Shown: positions 1-9,038, counted from the first letter of the stretch. The stretch: 64,000 nt of DNA from Streptomyces hyaluromycini (GCF_002217755.1 NZ_BCFL01000030.1:62001-126000); one strand, 5' to 3'. A program made the numbers and translations. The notes: generated from the sequence alone by a model not told the origin.

Positions 1-2060
1 TGCCGCTCGTCGCGGTAGCCGTAACTGCGGTCCAGGTGGTCGATGCCGGTGTCGGTGCCATGGTCAGGGACGTCCGAGCGTCGCACGCTGTACGACAGCG
101 CGGAGATCTCCGTGCCGTCGTCCTCGACGGTGCTCCTGATGACCAGCCGCTCTGCCGACTCGCCTTCGTTGAAGGGCTTCGACGGTACGACCACCGGCTG
201 CGGCACGGGCTCCCAGCGCCGGTAGGTGACCGCCGGGGTGGCCGTCTCCTCGGGGATCTCGGCGGTGTGGTCGAGGCCGTTGCCGGCCAGGTCGACGGCG
301 CGCGCCCGCAGCCGGTAGGTCCGGCCGTAGCGCAGCGCGGGCAGGCTGCCGGGCTGGGCGGTGAACCGGGTCTCCAGCGGTACGTCCGGGGAGACCTCGG
401 GCGCCACCGCCTCCGGCTGGTCGCTGAGGCCGATCGTCCGGCCCGGGCGCGCGGCGACCAGACTCCAGCCCTCCCAGCCGAACAGCGCCTGGTGGCCGTA
501 GAGTTCGTCGGCCCCGGGCGACTGCCTGGTCACCGCGCTGGTCTTCACCTGGCCCTCGTCGGGCCGGACGGTGAGCGGCACGGGCGCCTCGCCGGGGCGG
601 CGGACGGTGTAGGTGCCCTGGCGCCGGCACAGGGAGTGCCAGCTGTGCACCTCTCCGGTCGGGTCGGCGACACCGACGTCCACCCGGTAGCCGCGCACCA
701 GGTCCTCGGCGTGCAGGACGGGGTCGGCGGCGCCCGCGGTGCGCTCGCCGTCGGCGCCGATCCGGGCCGCCAGCCGGTGGTCGCCGTCGGCGCACAGCAC
801 GGTGAGCCCGCTGCCGCGCGCCGCCGGGGTGCCGGTGCCCAGCTGCTTGCGGGCCGGGGCCGTGTCGTCGAGCGGGCCCTGGGCCAGGGCGTCGAGCGCC
901 CGGGCGTAGTCGACGTGTTTCAAGGCCGCGCCGTCCACGTCGAGGTCGGTGACCCGGAAGGCGTCGGAGCCGAGGTCCAGCATCCGGCCGCGCAGGACGC
1001 CCTCGTCGGCGGACAGCGGCTCGAACCGGCTCCCCGCCCGGTAGCGCAGCCTGGTGGCCGGGCGCAGTCCGGGGGCGTGCAGCCGGTCCTGGTCGGGGTG
1101 ACCGGCGAAGGAGACCTGGACCGCGCCCTCGTCGGCCAGTCCGGGCGGTGCGGTCAAGACGAGGTCGACGACCAGTCCGAACCTGCGCTGCAGCTCGGGG
1201 TAGTCGGCGAGCAGGGTGCACGCCTCGTGGAAGTCGACGCGGTGCGGCTCCGGTTCGGGCTGCGGAGCGGCCGTCCGCGCCGCCGAGGCCGGCGTGCGGT
1301 CGAAGAAGCGGTGGGCCTCGGCGAACGCGAAGGTCCTGGCCCGCGCCTCGTAGTCCGGGTTGCCGGTGCGCCGCATGACGCGCGGGGTGTACGGCGACGG
1401 GCCGGCGGCCGCCTCGCCGCTCCCGGCGCCGAGCAGGGTGTCGAGAGCGCGGTAGGCCTCGCCGGGGTCGAGCGCGAAGTCCTTCACCCCCGGTCCGATC
1501 AGGTCCAGGACCGCGCCGGGTGCGGGGAACTTCCAGCCCTGGTCGAGGTCCGGGTCCGGCGGGCCGCACTCGCTCAGCTCCTGGGCGGCGGCCTCCAGGC
1601 GCAGGCGCTGGGCGGTGGTGGCGACCGCGACCTCCCGGTACAGGCCGGTGACCTCGGTGTGCACCGCGGCCGCCGGATAGGAGCGGAGGGTCTGCTGGAC
1701 CGGACCGGCGGCGGCCCTGGCGGTCTTCTGCCCCGGCGGCCGTACCGGGGTGCTGTCGCGGAACAGCGCGGTCCAGGCCCCGCTGTCCGCGGGCGGGAAC
1801 CTGTCGGCGGGGGTGACGGAGCCGGCCGTGGCGATCACCGGGCCGCCCGGACCGCCGTAGAAGTCGAGGGACAGGTGGCCGAGGAGGCCGTGCAGTGCCG
1901 TCGGCCAGTCGCGCATCCCCTCGTAGTCACCGAGCCGTGCGGATCCGGTGAGCAGCGGGGTGACCAGGACGGAGACCCGCAGGACGTCGTGTCCGGCCGG
2001 GTCCTGGCCGGCGATGCCGTCGGGGAGCACGGTCCAGCGCAGGGCGCGTTGTGCGGTCAC
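1..2060 (-). CDS. Large uncharacterised protein, 3' end outside the window
   Basis: Function unknown. The frame is open from a GTG at 2060 to the window edge (at least 686 codons), so the C-terminus is missing. A strong Shine-Dalgarno (GGAGGTGA) lies just before the GTG, which overlaps the stop of the preceding gene as GTGA, so the two are translationally coupled. The product starts VTAQRALRWTVLPDG, has no signal peptide or membrane segment, and looks beta-rich. A phrase near the edge (YRLRARAVDLAGNGLDH) resembles fibronectin-like or carbohydrate-binding modules, but no family could be assigned. Long open frames on the opposite strand are GC-driven shadows. I am confident that it is a gene and have no basis for a function. 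Confidence 0.85.
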   Translation of the reverse strand, partial: MTAQRALRWTVLPDGIAGQDPAGHDVLRVSVLVTPLLTGSARLGDYEGMRDWPTALHGLLGHLSLDFYGGPGGPVIATAGSVTPADRFPPADSGAWTALFRDSTPVRPPGQKTARAAAGPVQQTLRSYPAAAVHTEVTGLYREVAVATTAQRLRLEAAAQELSECGPPDPDLDQGWKFPAPGAVLDLIGPGVKDFALDPGEAYRALDTLLGAGSGEAAAGPSPYTPRVMRRTGNPDYEARARTFAFAEAHRFFDRTPASAARTAAPQPEPEPHRVDFHEACTLLADYPELQRRFGLVVDLVLTAPPGLADEGAVQVSFAGHPDQDRLHAPGLRPATRLRYRAGSRFEPLSADEGVLRGRMLDLGSDAFRVTDLDVDGAALKHVDYARALDALAQGPLDDTAPARKQLGTGTPAARGSGLTVLCADGDHRLAARIGADGERTAGAADPVLHAEDLVRGYRVDVGVADPTGEVHSWHSLCRRQGTYTVRRPGEAPVPLTVRPDEGQVKTSAVTRQSPGADELYGHQALFGWEGWSLVAARPGRTIGLSDQPEAVAPEVSPDVPLETRFTAQPGSLPALRYGRTYRLRARAVDLAGNGLDHTAEIPEETATPAVTYRRWEPVPQPVVVPSKPFNEGESAERLVIRSTVEDDGTEISALSYSVRRSDVPDHGTDTGIDHLDRSYGYRDER

Positions 2061-5000
2061 GGGGTCACCTCCGCGAAGGCGGTGCAGTACTCGGACACGG
2101 GGTCCCGTTCCGCTCCGGTCACCGGGTCGGGGTAGACGGACATCAGGTCGGCGAACGAGGGCGGGACGACCGGCGGGGGACCGGCGGCCGCCGTCGGCCC
2201 CGACGCCGCGGCCAGGGGCGCGGGGGCCGTGCCCGAGCCGGCGAACCGCTTCTCGCAGGTGATCTCCACCGACTCGGAGAAGAACCCGATCTCGATGCTG
2301 ATCGACAGGGTGGCCCGGCCGATCGCGTAGCCGTCGCTGTAGCCGAGCTCCAGATACAGCTCGATCGAGGCGGAGACCAGGCCGAGCACGTCGACCTCGC
2401 CGCGGGCCCGCAGATAGCCGACCAGTTTCACGCCCTTCGCGGTGTCCAGCCGGAAGTACACCCCGGCCATCACCGAGAGACTTCCGCTGGCCACCCCGAA
2501 GTTCATGGACACCGCGGCACCGAACTCCAGGGCCGCCTCCAGCACCGTGATCTCCTGGGCGGAGAGCACGATGCCGAAGTACCCGCCGCCGCCCAGCATG
2601 GACACGGTCAGCCGGAACGGCGCCTCGCGGCGGCAGAACGCGAAGCCGACCTCCAGCGCGCTGCCGACGAACGGCACCTGGAGGGAGGCGCCGAGCGCGA
2701 TGTTCTCCAGGCTGAACACGCCGACGGCCAGGTTCGGCAGCGGCATCGAGTAGTTCGCCGTGATGCCCGAGGCGGTGACCTCGACGGCCGGCGGATCGCT
2801 GAAACCGTCCAGCGGGATCAGCTGCCTCAGGGTCTCCACGAAGGACAGCTCGCCCACGAACCGGACGTGGCCGAACTTCACCTCGATGTCCGGCTTCCTG
2901 CCGATCCGCATGGTGAAACGGATCAGCTCGAAGTGGAGTTCCAGGCCCTGGAGCACACCGGGCACGAGCAGCAGATCGAAGTCGGACAGTGTGCAGGTCA
3001 CGTCGGCGCCCTGCGGGACCCCCTCGCTCAGCGCGCCGCGCCGGTCCACGACGAGGGTGAGGTGTCCGGCGGGCTGCCCGTCGGACAGACGGAAGACGGT
3101 GTACGGGGCGTCCGGCCAGTCCTTGAGGTCGGGTGCCCATTCCATCCTGGCGTTCACCACCTCGGCCAGCTTGGCGCCCCTGGCGGCGAGTTGGACCGCG
3201 TCCTTGAGGGCCAGGGCACCGCCGACCGTGTCGTCCCAGGTCGCCACCTGCTGCTGGACGCGTTCCAGGACGGCGCGGACGCCGGGGTCCGTGGCGGCCG
3301 GCGGCGCGGCGCGGAGGTCGGTCAGCGCCGACGAGAAGACGTGGAAGGCGTTCTCCACGTCCTCCAGTCCCGGCGCCTGGTCGTCGCCCTTGAGCGCGCC
3401 GACGACGAACTCCACCAGCGTGTCGGCGAAGATCGCCGCCGCGTCGGTCGACCTGATCACCAGATCGGCGGTCTCCGGGAACTGCCGTTCCAGCGCGGCG
3501 GTGAGCCCGCGCACCCGGCGCAGGTCTCCCAGGAAGCCGGTGACGGCGTCGACCGTCTCGGAGAAGAAGTTGGGCGCCTGGAGGTTGTCCAGGCCGGTCG
3601 CCTCCAGCAGATCCACCAGCGGGATGACTCCGAACAACCTGGCGTTGGCGCCGAGGAGTCGGCCGAAGAACGCCGTCGGGTCGAAGCGGCCCTCCGCGAT
3701 CGCGGACCAGTCGTGCTCCAGGAGGTCCGACGCGTCGGCGTCCGCCGCGCGGGGCAGTTGGGGCGCGGCGACCGGTCCGGTCAGCCGGGAGACGCCGGCC
3801 ACGTCGAAACTGGGCGTCACCAGCGCGCCGGACCGGTCGGCGGAGCCGTGGAAGGACATGGGCGCGGTGTAGAGGACGAGCTCCGCGAACAGCTCACCGC
3901 GGTTGCCGTCCTCGAACGCGTGCTGCGCGTAGGGGGCCGGGTAGCGCAGGGGCAGCGCGGACCTGAAGCCGCTCAGCGATCTCACCTGCGGCAGCACCGC
4001 GCGCGCCCAGCGCAGCCGGGGGACGAAACGGGGGGCCTCCTCGCTGTCCCCGGCGAGCAGTTCGTCGGTGGTCTCCATGCCCCAGACGGCCTCGGCGAGT
4101 TCGAGCGCGGTGTCGCCCGGGGTGGTGCTCGGTGCCATCGCCACCGACTGGCCGCGCAGGGCCGCGGTCACGCGTCCGACGCTCGTGGTCCCGTCCGGCG
4201 GGCCCGAGGTGGGGCCGGTGTCCTGCCGGTTGTAGTGGTCGGCGACGGCGGTCACGGCGTCCGGGGACTCGTGTGCCGTCCTCCCCAGGAACAGCAGCGG
4301 GACCTGGAACTCGACCAGTCTGCCGTCCCGGTCCACGGCGCTGACGGCGAACCGGAAGGCGTCCTCGGGACGCGCCGGGTCCTTGCCGCTCGCGACCGGG
4401 AAGAAGGCGTGCTCGCCGGGCAGGATGCCGTCGAGGTTGACGGGCTCGGCGAGATCCGGGGTCACCTGGGTGAGCAACTGCACGCTGGTGAAGGGGAACA
4501 GCAGGTGCAGCCGGTCCCGGGGCGGGCTGCCGGGTCCGAGCACCTCCCGGTCGTAGCCGATGACCGGCTCGCGTACGACGACGTACATCCGCTGGCAGAG
4601 ATAGGCGCCGTGGTCCGGGCGGCCGGGGTCGAACTTGCGCTCGGTGACCTTGACCAGCTCGGCCCGGTGCCCGAAGGGGCACAGCCGTCCGGCGTACATG
4701 ACCCGCACAGAGTGGTCCCGGCCGAGTGCCGCGCGGTGCCGCCACTGGGTGACGTCCAGGCCGGTGGGCGGTTTCGGCCAGCGGCCGAGCGAGTCCAGGC
4801 CGCCGCCGAGCCCGGACAGGGTCAGGCCCCGGACGTCCACCGGCTCGGGCGGCCGGTCGCCGGTGAGGGCGAAGTCCGAGGTGAGGTGGACCAGTTGGTG
4901 GCGGTCGCGGGAGTCCAGCGCTATGCGGAACTCGTACTGGCCGGCCGGGGGCAGGCTGATCCGGCCAGGTACGAAGTCGGGGTCCCGGGTCCACACGACC

Positions 5001-5857
5001 CGCGCCGTCTCCTGCCGCAGCCGGGTGTGCCAGAGGGCGACGCGCTCCTGCGGCTGCGGCGGGCCGAGCGCGGTGGTGTGCGTCCAGCGCGCGTCCTGGG
5101 TCGGTGACAGCAGCAGGCGGTACGGCAGTTCGATGCCGGTGCGCGGATCGGCGGGGTCGGCGAAGGGGTTCTGCGGGCCGGGCGGTGGCGGTGGCGGGCC
5201 GGCCTGCGGAGGCGGTGGCGGGCCGGAGTGCGCCGGTCGCGGCGGGGCGGGGTGCGGCGCGCCGGCGGGGCCGGTCACCGCGGCCAGCGCGGTCTCCTCG
5301 CCGTACCGCGCGGTGAGTTCGGCCAGCGCGCGGACCGCCCGCAGGACGTGCTCGGCGCTCCGGCCCGCCAGAGCCTCGGCGAGCCGGGCGGTGGCGGCGG
5401 GCGCGGCCGGTGCCAGCGCGGCGTCGACCACGCGCAACGGCAGGGTGCGCATCGCGGTCAGCAGTCCGGTGGCGGAGTAGTCGATCCGGTCCTGTGCACC
5501 GACGACGAAGACGAGGACGCTGCGGCCGGCGATCCGTGCGAGCACGGGCGGGGCGGGGTGGGGTTCGCCCGCTCCCGGCTCACCTGCTCCCGGCTCGCCC
5601 GCTCCCGGCTCGCCTGCTCCCGGTTCGCCCTCGGCCGGCAGTCCGGGGGCGGCCTCGAAGAACGCCTGCTCGGTGAGGTGCTGCGGGCCGAAGTCGACCA
5701 CCAGCCGGCCCTCGACCGCAGGATCGGCTCGCTGGAGTGTTCGCCTGCCGAACGGGGAGGCGTCGAGGCGCAACCCCGGGAAGCTGAATCTCAGATCCAG
5801 CAGATCGTCCGTACGTAACAGCCTGATGGGTGCTGGAGTGGGATTCGTTGAGGTCAC
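2057..5857 (-). CDS. Very large uncharacterised protein (1266 aa) with a TTA codon
   Basis: Function unknown. It starts at a GTG (5857) and reads MTSTNPTPAPIRLLRTDD. Codon 14 is TTA (5816-5818), the rare leucine codon read by the bldA tRNA in streptomycetes, so expression may be tied to development. Residues about 76-99 are a GEPGA repeat, and residues about 200-230 are a Gly/Pro-rich linker. The C-terminal half contains many alternating hydrophobic/polar strands and ends in a Ser/Pro/Ala-rich tail. A strand-rich phrase (SISIEIGFFSESVEITCEK) near residue 1190 suggests a large beta structure. There is no signal peptide, transmembrane segment or recognisable catalytic motif. It is the first gene of a coupled pair with the gene ending at 1. 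Structural or tail-like roles are possible, but nothing in the window tests this. Confidence 0.9.
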   Translation of the reverse strand: MTSTNPTPAPIRLLRTDDLLDLRFSFPGLRLDASPFGRRTLQRADPAVEGRLVVDFGPQHLTEQAFFEAAPGLPAEGEPGAGEPGAGEPGAGEPGAGEPHPAPPVLARIAGRSVLVFVVGAQDRIDYSATGLLTAMRTLPLRVVDAALAPAAPAATARLAEALAGRSAEHVLRAVRALAELTARYGEETALAAVTGPAGAPHPAPPRPAHSGPPPPPQAGPPPPPPGPQNPFADPADPRTGIELPYRLLLSPTQDARWTHTTALGPPQPQERVALWHTRLRQETARVVWTRDPDFVPGRISLPPAGQYEFRIALDSRDRHQLVHLTSDFALTGDRPPEPVDVRGLTLSGLGGGLDSLGRWPKPPTGLDVTQWRHRAALGRDHSVRVMYAGRLCPFGHRAELVKVTERKFDPGRPDHGAYLCQRMYVVVREPVIGYDREVLGPGSPPRDRLHLLFPFTSVQLLTQVTPDLAEPVNLDGILPGEHAFFPVASGKDPARPEDAFRFAVSAVDRDGRLVEFQVPLLFLGRTAHESPDAVTAVADHYNRQDTGPTSGPPDGTTSVGRVTAALRGQSVAMAPSTTPGDTALELAEAVWGMETTDELLAGDSEEAPRFVPRLRWARAVLPQVRSLSGFRSALPLRYPAPYAQHAFEDGNRGELFAELVLYTAPMSFHGSADRSGALVTPSFDVAGVSRLTGPVAAPQLPRAADADASDLLEHDWSAIAEGRFDPTAFFGRLLGANARLFGVIPLVDLLEATGLDNLQAPNFFSETVDAVTGFLGDLRRVRGLTAALERQFPETADLVIRSTDAAAIFADTLVEFVVGALKGDDQAPGLEDVENAFHVFSSALTDLRAAPPAATDPGVRAVLERVQQQVATWDDTVGGALALKDAVQLAARGAKLAEVVNARMEWAPDLKDWPDAPYTVFRLSDGQPAGHLTLVVDRRGALSEGVPQGADVTCTLSDFDLLLVPGVLQGLELHFELIRFTMRIGRKPDIEVKFGHVRFVGELSFVETLRQLIPLDGFSDPPAVEVTASGITANYSMPLPNLAVGVFSLENIALGASLQVPFVGSALEVGFAFCRREAPFRLTVSMLGGGGYFGIVLSAQEITVLEAALEFGAAVSMNFGVASGSLSVMAGVYFRLDTAKGVKLVGYLRARGEVDVLGLVSASIELYLELGYSDGYAIGRATLSISIEIGFFSESVEITCEKRFAGSGTAPAPLAAASGPTAAAGPPPVVPPSFADLMSVYPDPVTGAERDPVSEYCTAFAEVTP
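5562..5630 (-). repeat. 15-bp in-frame tandem repeat encoding GEPGA
   Basis: Four full copies and a partial one of a 15-bp unit (plus-strand form GGCTCGCCTGCTCCC with T/C variants). They encode consecutive GEPGA pentapeptides in the 1266-aa protein. Copies differ at silent positions. The unit length keeps frame, so copy number could vary without breaking the gene. Confidence 0.85.
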
Positions 5858-5900
5858 CAGCCGCTCCTGCCCAGGTGAAGAGAGTCCGCCCCGGGCGATG

Positions 5901-5930
5901 ACCGTAGCCTCGGTCCGACATGTAGATCAA
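5901..5930 (-). promoter_or_regulatory. Putative promoter of the large-protein pair
   Basis: On the minus strand TTGATC (5925-5930) and TACGGT (5901-5906) are separated by 18 bp and lie about 45 bp upstream of the GTG at 5857. A short inverted repeat, TCACCC-N4-GGGTGA (5940-5955), sits just upstream and could be an operator. This is sequence prediction only. Confidence 0.45.
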
Positions 5931-6131
5931 TGTGCAAATTCACCCGTAGGGGTGATCATGTGACGATATGCACCCGGATGAGTGAATGATGTTTATGGGC
6001 CTTGACGGCGTCAGGTGACGCGATCGGAATGCAAAGCTTGCGGTGCCCGGTACGGCGCCGCACCCCCCGCCCGGACGTAGCGTGAGCCCGTCACCGTATG
6101 CCCGCCCCCGCAGCAGCACCGGGAGTCCCAG

Positions 6132-6470
6132 ATGGCCCGCTCCGAAGCCCGCGTCCCCACCGACCGCCCCGCCCGCTACGCCAAGCAGCTCGCCTCGCAT
6201 CTCTCCCGCCGCTCACAGACCAGCTGGGACGAGGAGACCGGCACCGGCGGCATCGTCTTCCAGAACGGCACCGGCACCCTCACCGCGGCCGAGGGCGCCT
6301 TGCTGCTCACCGTGGAGACGGACCCCGAGAACCTCGAACTCCTGGAAGGTGTGGTCGGCCGGCACCTGGTCCGCTTCGGCACCCGTGACGAACTCGTCGT
6401 CGCCTGGCACCGCGACAACGGGGAGCCGGGCACCACCCAGAGCAACCCCGGGGACCCGATGCCCCACTGA
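6132..6470 (+). CDS. DUF2218 family protein
   Basis: A 112-aa protein (MARSEARVPTDRPARYAKQL...) with the order typical of DUF2218: an N-terminal 'T.RPARY.KQL.SHL' segment, a glycine-rich turn (GIVFQNGTG) and a central 'LTVET..ENLE.LE.VVG.HL.RFG.R.EL.V.W' stretch. No biochemical role is established for this family as far as I know. It is soluble, with no signal peptide. A GGGAG ribosome-binding site precedes the ATG. It stands alone, divergent from the large pair and convergent with the lipoprotein gene 20 bp downstream. Confidence 0.85.
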   Translation: MARSEARVPTDRPARYAKQLASHLSRRSQTSWDEETGTGGIVFQNGTGTLTAAEGALLLTVETDPENLELLEGVVGRHLVRFGTRDELVVAWHRDNGEPGTTQSNPGDPMPH

Positions 6471-6489
6471 GCGGGGGCCGGAAAGCTGC

Positions 6490-7302
6490 CTAGTCGAACT
6501 GGCTCGGCAGCGGTGCCGGGGTCTTCCCGGACAGCACGTCCTTGAGGCGCTGGGCGCCGTTCTGCAGGGCCAGGGCGGTGCTGTCGTGGTCGACGCCGGA
6601 CAGGCCGCCGTTGGTGACCGCCGCCCCGGAGGCGCCGACGCGCAGCGCCGCGACGTCGAGGGTGGTCGTGGCGGGCTGCCCGTTCGAGGTGCCCTGGACG
6701 GTGACCGTGAGCGCCGCCAGTGCGTCGGCCACCTTGGGCGGTTCCTTGTACTCGACGACCTGCACGGTCCGCTGGCTGCCGTCCGAACCGGTGGCCGTGA
6801 ACTGGTTGCACTTCTCCGGGAGGCCCTTCAGCCAGTTGACGGTGGCGTCCATCTGGGCCTGGCCGTAGTCCCCGACCTGGTACAGCATCCGGGAGTCCTG
6901 CGAGGTGAAGCCGCGCAGCCCGGAGGCGCCGGTGGCGCGGCCCAGCAGGGTGTCGGAGTAGAGGCTGTCCAGCAGCCGCTGGCAGTCGGCGGCGTCGGCC
7001 TTGGCCCTGAGGAATCCGGCGACGTCGACCTTGCCGACCAGCATCTGGTTGCGCCAGGTGGCGGCGTCGTTGGCCAGCTGCCAGTCGTCCTCGATGTCGG
7101 CCGGCGTGATCAGCGCCGCCTGCGCGCCCGCTCCGGTGAGGGCGGGGGTCGCCGACGGGGAGGCGGGGCGCTCGGCGGCGGGGGAGACGGCCGCGGCCTC
7201 GGGGGTGCCGCTGCCGCCGGAACAGGCCGCCGCCGTGGCGAACAGGGTCCCCGCCGTCAGGGCCGTGGCGAGAACACGCGCGGGTCGGGACGGACGGTTC
7301 AT
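6490..7302 (-). CDS. Putative lipoprotein, possibly with a sensor-like extracellular domain
   Basis: Start chosen at ATG 7302, because it has an AGGAGG site about 8 bp upstream and begins a clean lipoprotein signal peptide (MNRPSRPARVLATALTAGT...) with lipobox TAAAC, acylated Cys about residue 27. The longer frame upstream lacks these. The mature part (about 243 aa) begins with a Ser/Pro/Ala linker and then a single globular domain (ADIEDDWQLANDAATW...) with two or three cysteines. It distantly resembles the PknH-type extracellular sensor domain of actinobacteria, but I cannot confirm that. Likely anchored to the outer face of the membrane; ligand unknown. Confidence 0.75.
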   Translation of the reverse strand: MNRPSRPARVLATALTAGTLFATAAACSGGSGTPEAAAVSPAAERPASPSATPALTGAGAQAALITPADIEDDWQLANDAATWRNQMLVGKVDVAGFLRAKADAADCQRLLDSLYSDTLLGRATGASGLRGFTSQDSRMLYQVGDYGQAQMDATVNWLKGLPEKCNQFTATGSDGSQRTVQVVEYKEPPKVADALAALTVTVQGTSNGQPATTTLDVAALRVGASGAAVTNGGLSGVDHDSTALALQNGAQRLKDVLSGKTPAPLPSQFD

Positions 7303-7398
7303 CGCGACTGCCTCCTCGGGAACGCGGTACGTCCCTCCACGCCACCACCGCCCCTGAGCGCCGACCACTCGCACGTGCCATTCGGGTGAGCGTCATGA

Positions 7399-7650
7399 TC
7401 AGGCCGCCGTGATCCGTACCCGCCGGCTGCCGCAGCGCGGGCACACCGCGTCCGTGAGCGGCGACGGTACGGCCCGGCCGGCCTCGTCGACGTACTCCAG
7501 GGTGCTCTGCAGGTCGGGGTCGGCGACCGGGTCGGTGAAGAACACCGCCTGGAAGGTGGCCTCCCAGCCGTGGCCGCACCGCCCGCAGCGGAACGCGAAG
7601 GTCTCGGGCACGGCGCCGGGCACGGGCCCGGGACCCGGGGGCTCGGTCAT
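7399..7650 (-). CDS. Small zinc-ribbon protein
   Basis: An 83-aa protein with two CxxC knuckles, CGRCGHGW near residue 22 and CPRCGSRR near residue 71, the arrangement of a zinc ribbon. A Pro-rich start (MTEPPGPGPVPG) precedes the first knuckle. Function unknown. Small zinc ribbons of this kind are often nucleic-acid or protein-binding accessory factors, but this is inference. It is transcribed toward the lipoprotein gene, with about 96 bp between them. Confidence 0.65.
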   Translation of the reverse strand: MTEPPGPGPVPGAVPETFAFRCGRCGHGWEATFQAVFFTDPVADPDLQSTLEYVDEAGRAVPSPLTDAVCPRCGSRRVRITAA

Positions 7651-7811
7651 CGGTTCCGGCTCCTGTCGCTAGGCCTTCGTTACCCAGCGCACCGCCCCTC
7701 CCACCCGGCGGCAAGTCGGGGACGGGTGTCCCAGGCGTGGACGCCCCCTTGACGCCGGGCGGAGGCCGATCGACACTCCAGATGGGAATCCTAGTGAAAA
7801 GGTAGGGAAAG

Positions 7812-7943
7812 ATGGGTCGCCTGCGCACGCTCACCGGCAGACACCGCCGCGAGAGCCCCGCGCCCTGGGCCGGCCCCCTGCTCACCTCCCGCCGCCACAT
7901 CGACCTGCTACGGATGTGCGGCGCCACCGGCCGCAGAGGCTGA
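7812..7943 (+). CDS. Leader peptide 1 (RRHIDL type), 43 aa
   Basis: A short ORF, MGRLRTLTGRHRRE... ending TSRRHIDLLRMCGATGRRG. The SRRHIDLLR core with a following Cys is the hallmark of the short ORFs annotated as putative leader peptides in streptomycetes, usually upstream of sulfur-metabolism genes. A purine-rich site (AGGTAGGG) lies before the ATG, and a candidate promoter TTGACG-N17-GACACT (7749-7777) lies upstream. The next gene, a glutathione-transferase-like protein, starts 146 bp later. Only one Cys codon is present, so sensing by ribosome stalling would be weaker than for leaders with several. It is too short for routine gene calling. Confidence 0.7.
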   Translation: MGRLRTLTGRHRRESPAPWAGPLLTSRRHIDLLRMCGATGRRG

Positions 7944-8089
7944 GCGCCCGCTCCCGGCCGTACGGGCCGAGCGTCCACCCGCCGGGACTCGCCAGGACGC
8001 ACCGGAACCCACTCAGAGCCCACTGAACCCACCGACGAACGCTTCCGCCGCGCGTACGTCCGCGCGCCCGCCCGCCCCCGGGGAGACGC

Positions 8090-8962
8090 ATGTCCATCGC
8101 TCCACTCGCCGCCGTGCCCGCCGTCCGTACCGCCCCCGCCTTCCGGGGCCGCATCGGCCGCGACGCACGCAGCGGCCACTACGCCGTGCCGCGCCGCTAC
8201 CGGCTCCACCTGTCCACCGCCTGTCCGGACGGCCTCCGCATCGCCGTCGGCCACAGCCTGCTGGCCCTGGACGACTGTTGTCCGGTCACCTTCCTGCCCG
8301 CGGTCCCGGACTGTCCCGACGGCAGCCACCCGGCGCTGCGCCCGCTGTACGAGGCCAGCGCCCACCGCTACTCGGGACCGGCCCTCGCGCCGGTGTTCAG
8401 CGACGACTGGTCCGGCCGCATCGTCAGCACCCACAGCCGGGACATCCTGCGTGATCTGGACCGGCACTTCGGTGACGGCGTCGCCCGGCTCTACCCGTGC
8501 GGTGCCGAGGCCGAGATCGAGGCCGTCGAGCGGCTCTGCACCGAGGACGTCGAGCAGGCCGCACAGCGGGCCGGCCGCGAGGGCGGCGACCCCGAGGCGC
8601 TGGCGGTGCTGCTCGCCGCCCTGGACGGGCTGGAGCGCCGGCTGACCGGCGTGGAGTTCCTGGTCGGCGGACAACTCACGGCCGCGGACATCGAGTTGTG
8701 GGTGGCCCTGGTGCAACTCGACACCGTGCACCGCAATCACCTGGACGCCGCCGCCGTGCACGCCATCGCCGGCCACCCGGTGCTGTGGGCCTACGCCCGG
8801 CGGCTGGCCGCCCACCCGGCCTTCGGCGCCCACCTCGACCTCGACGGCATCGCCCGCCGCCACCACGGCCGTTGCCAGGGCCTGGAGGCCGCCGGCGCCG
8901 CCGTCCAGATCCTGGACTGGGCGGGTCACGCGGCGGACGCTCCCGGCGTTCCACGCAGGTGA
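8090..8962 (+). CDS. Glutathione S-transferase-like protein (glutathionyl-hydroquinone reductase-like)
   Basis: 290 aa. The N-terminal part has STACPDG (Cys45-Pro46) where ECM4/GS-hydroquinone reductases carry their catalytic Cys-Pro. Further along, DDWSGRIVSTHSRDILRDL matches the segment that closes the thioredoxin fold in that family. The C-terminal half (FLVGGQLTAADIELWVALVQLD) is a GST C-domain. Streptomycetes make mycothiol rather than glutathione, so the thiol partner is probably mycothiol or another low-molecular-weight thiol (inference). It is preceded by leader peptide 1, which places it in the sulfur-responsive set. The start ATG has a GGGGAGA site upstream. Substrate unknown. Confidence 0.75.
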   Translation: MSIAPLAAVPAVRTAPAFRGRIGRDARSGHYAVPRRYRLHLSTACPDGLRIAVGHSLLALDDCCPVTFLPAVPDCPDGSHPALRPLYEASAHRYSGPALAPVFSDDWSGRIVSTHSRDILRDLDRHFGDGVARLYPCGAEAEIEAVERLCTEDVEQAAQRAGREGGDPEALAVLLAALDGLERRLTGVEFLVGGQLTAADIELWVALVQLDTVHRNHLDAAAVHAIAGHPVLWAYARRLAAHPAFGAHLDLDGIARRHHGRCQGLEAAGAAVQILDWAGHAADAPGVPRR

Positions 8963-8997
8963 GAGCGGCCCGAACCGTTTCGCCAGTCGGACAGGCG

Positions 8998-9027
8998 TTG
9001 ACATTCGTTCGGGCGACTGCGTTACTT
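8998..9027 (+). promoter_or_regulatory. Putative promoter of the riboswitch/leader/transporter unit
   Basis: TTGACA (8998-9003), a perfect -35 element, is followed after 18 bp by TTACTT (9022-9027). Transcription would begin near 9034, just before the riboswitch P1 stem at 9039. The spacing fits a vegetative sigma promoter. Confidence 0.6.
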
Positions 9028-9038
9028 ACGGACCAGAA

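Noticed and set aside
36..2135. Long plus-strand open frame (699 codons) opposite the partial minus-strand gene
   Set aside because: Low-complexity Arg/Gly/Val-rich translation typical of antisense GC-driven frames; the minus-strand frame has a real start, a strong ribosome-binding site and gene-like composition.
2051..5107. 1018-codon plus-strand frame opposite the 1266-aa gene
   Set aside because: Shadow frame; repetitive charged composition, no domain motif, and fully antisense to a coherent protein.
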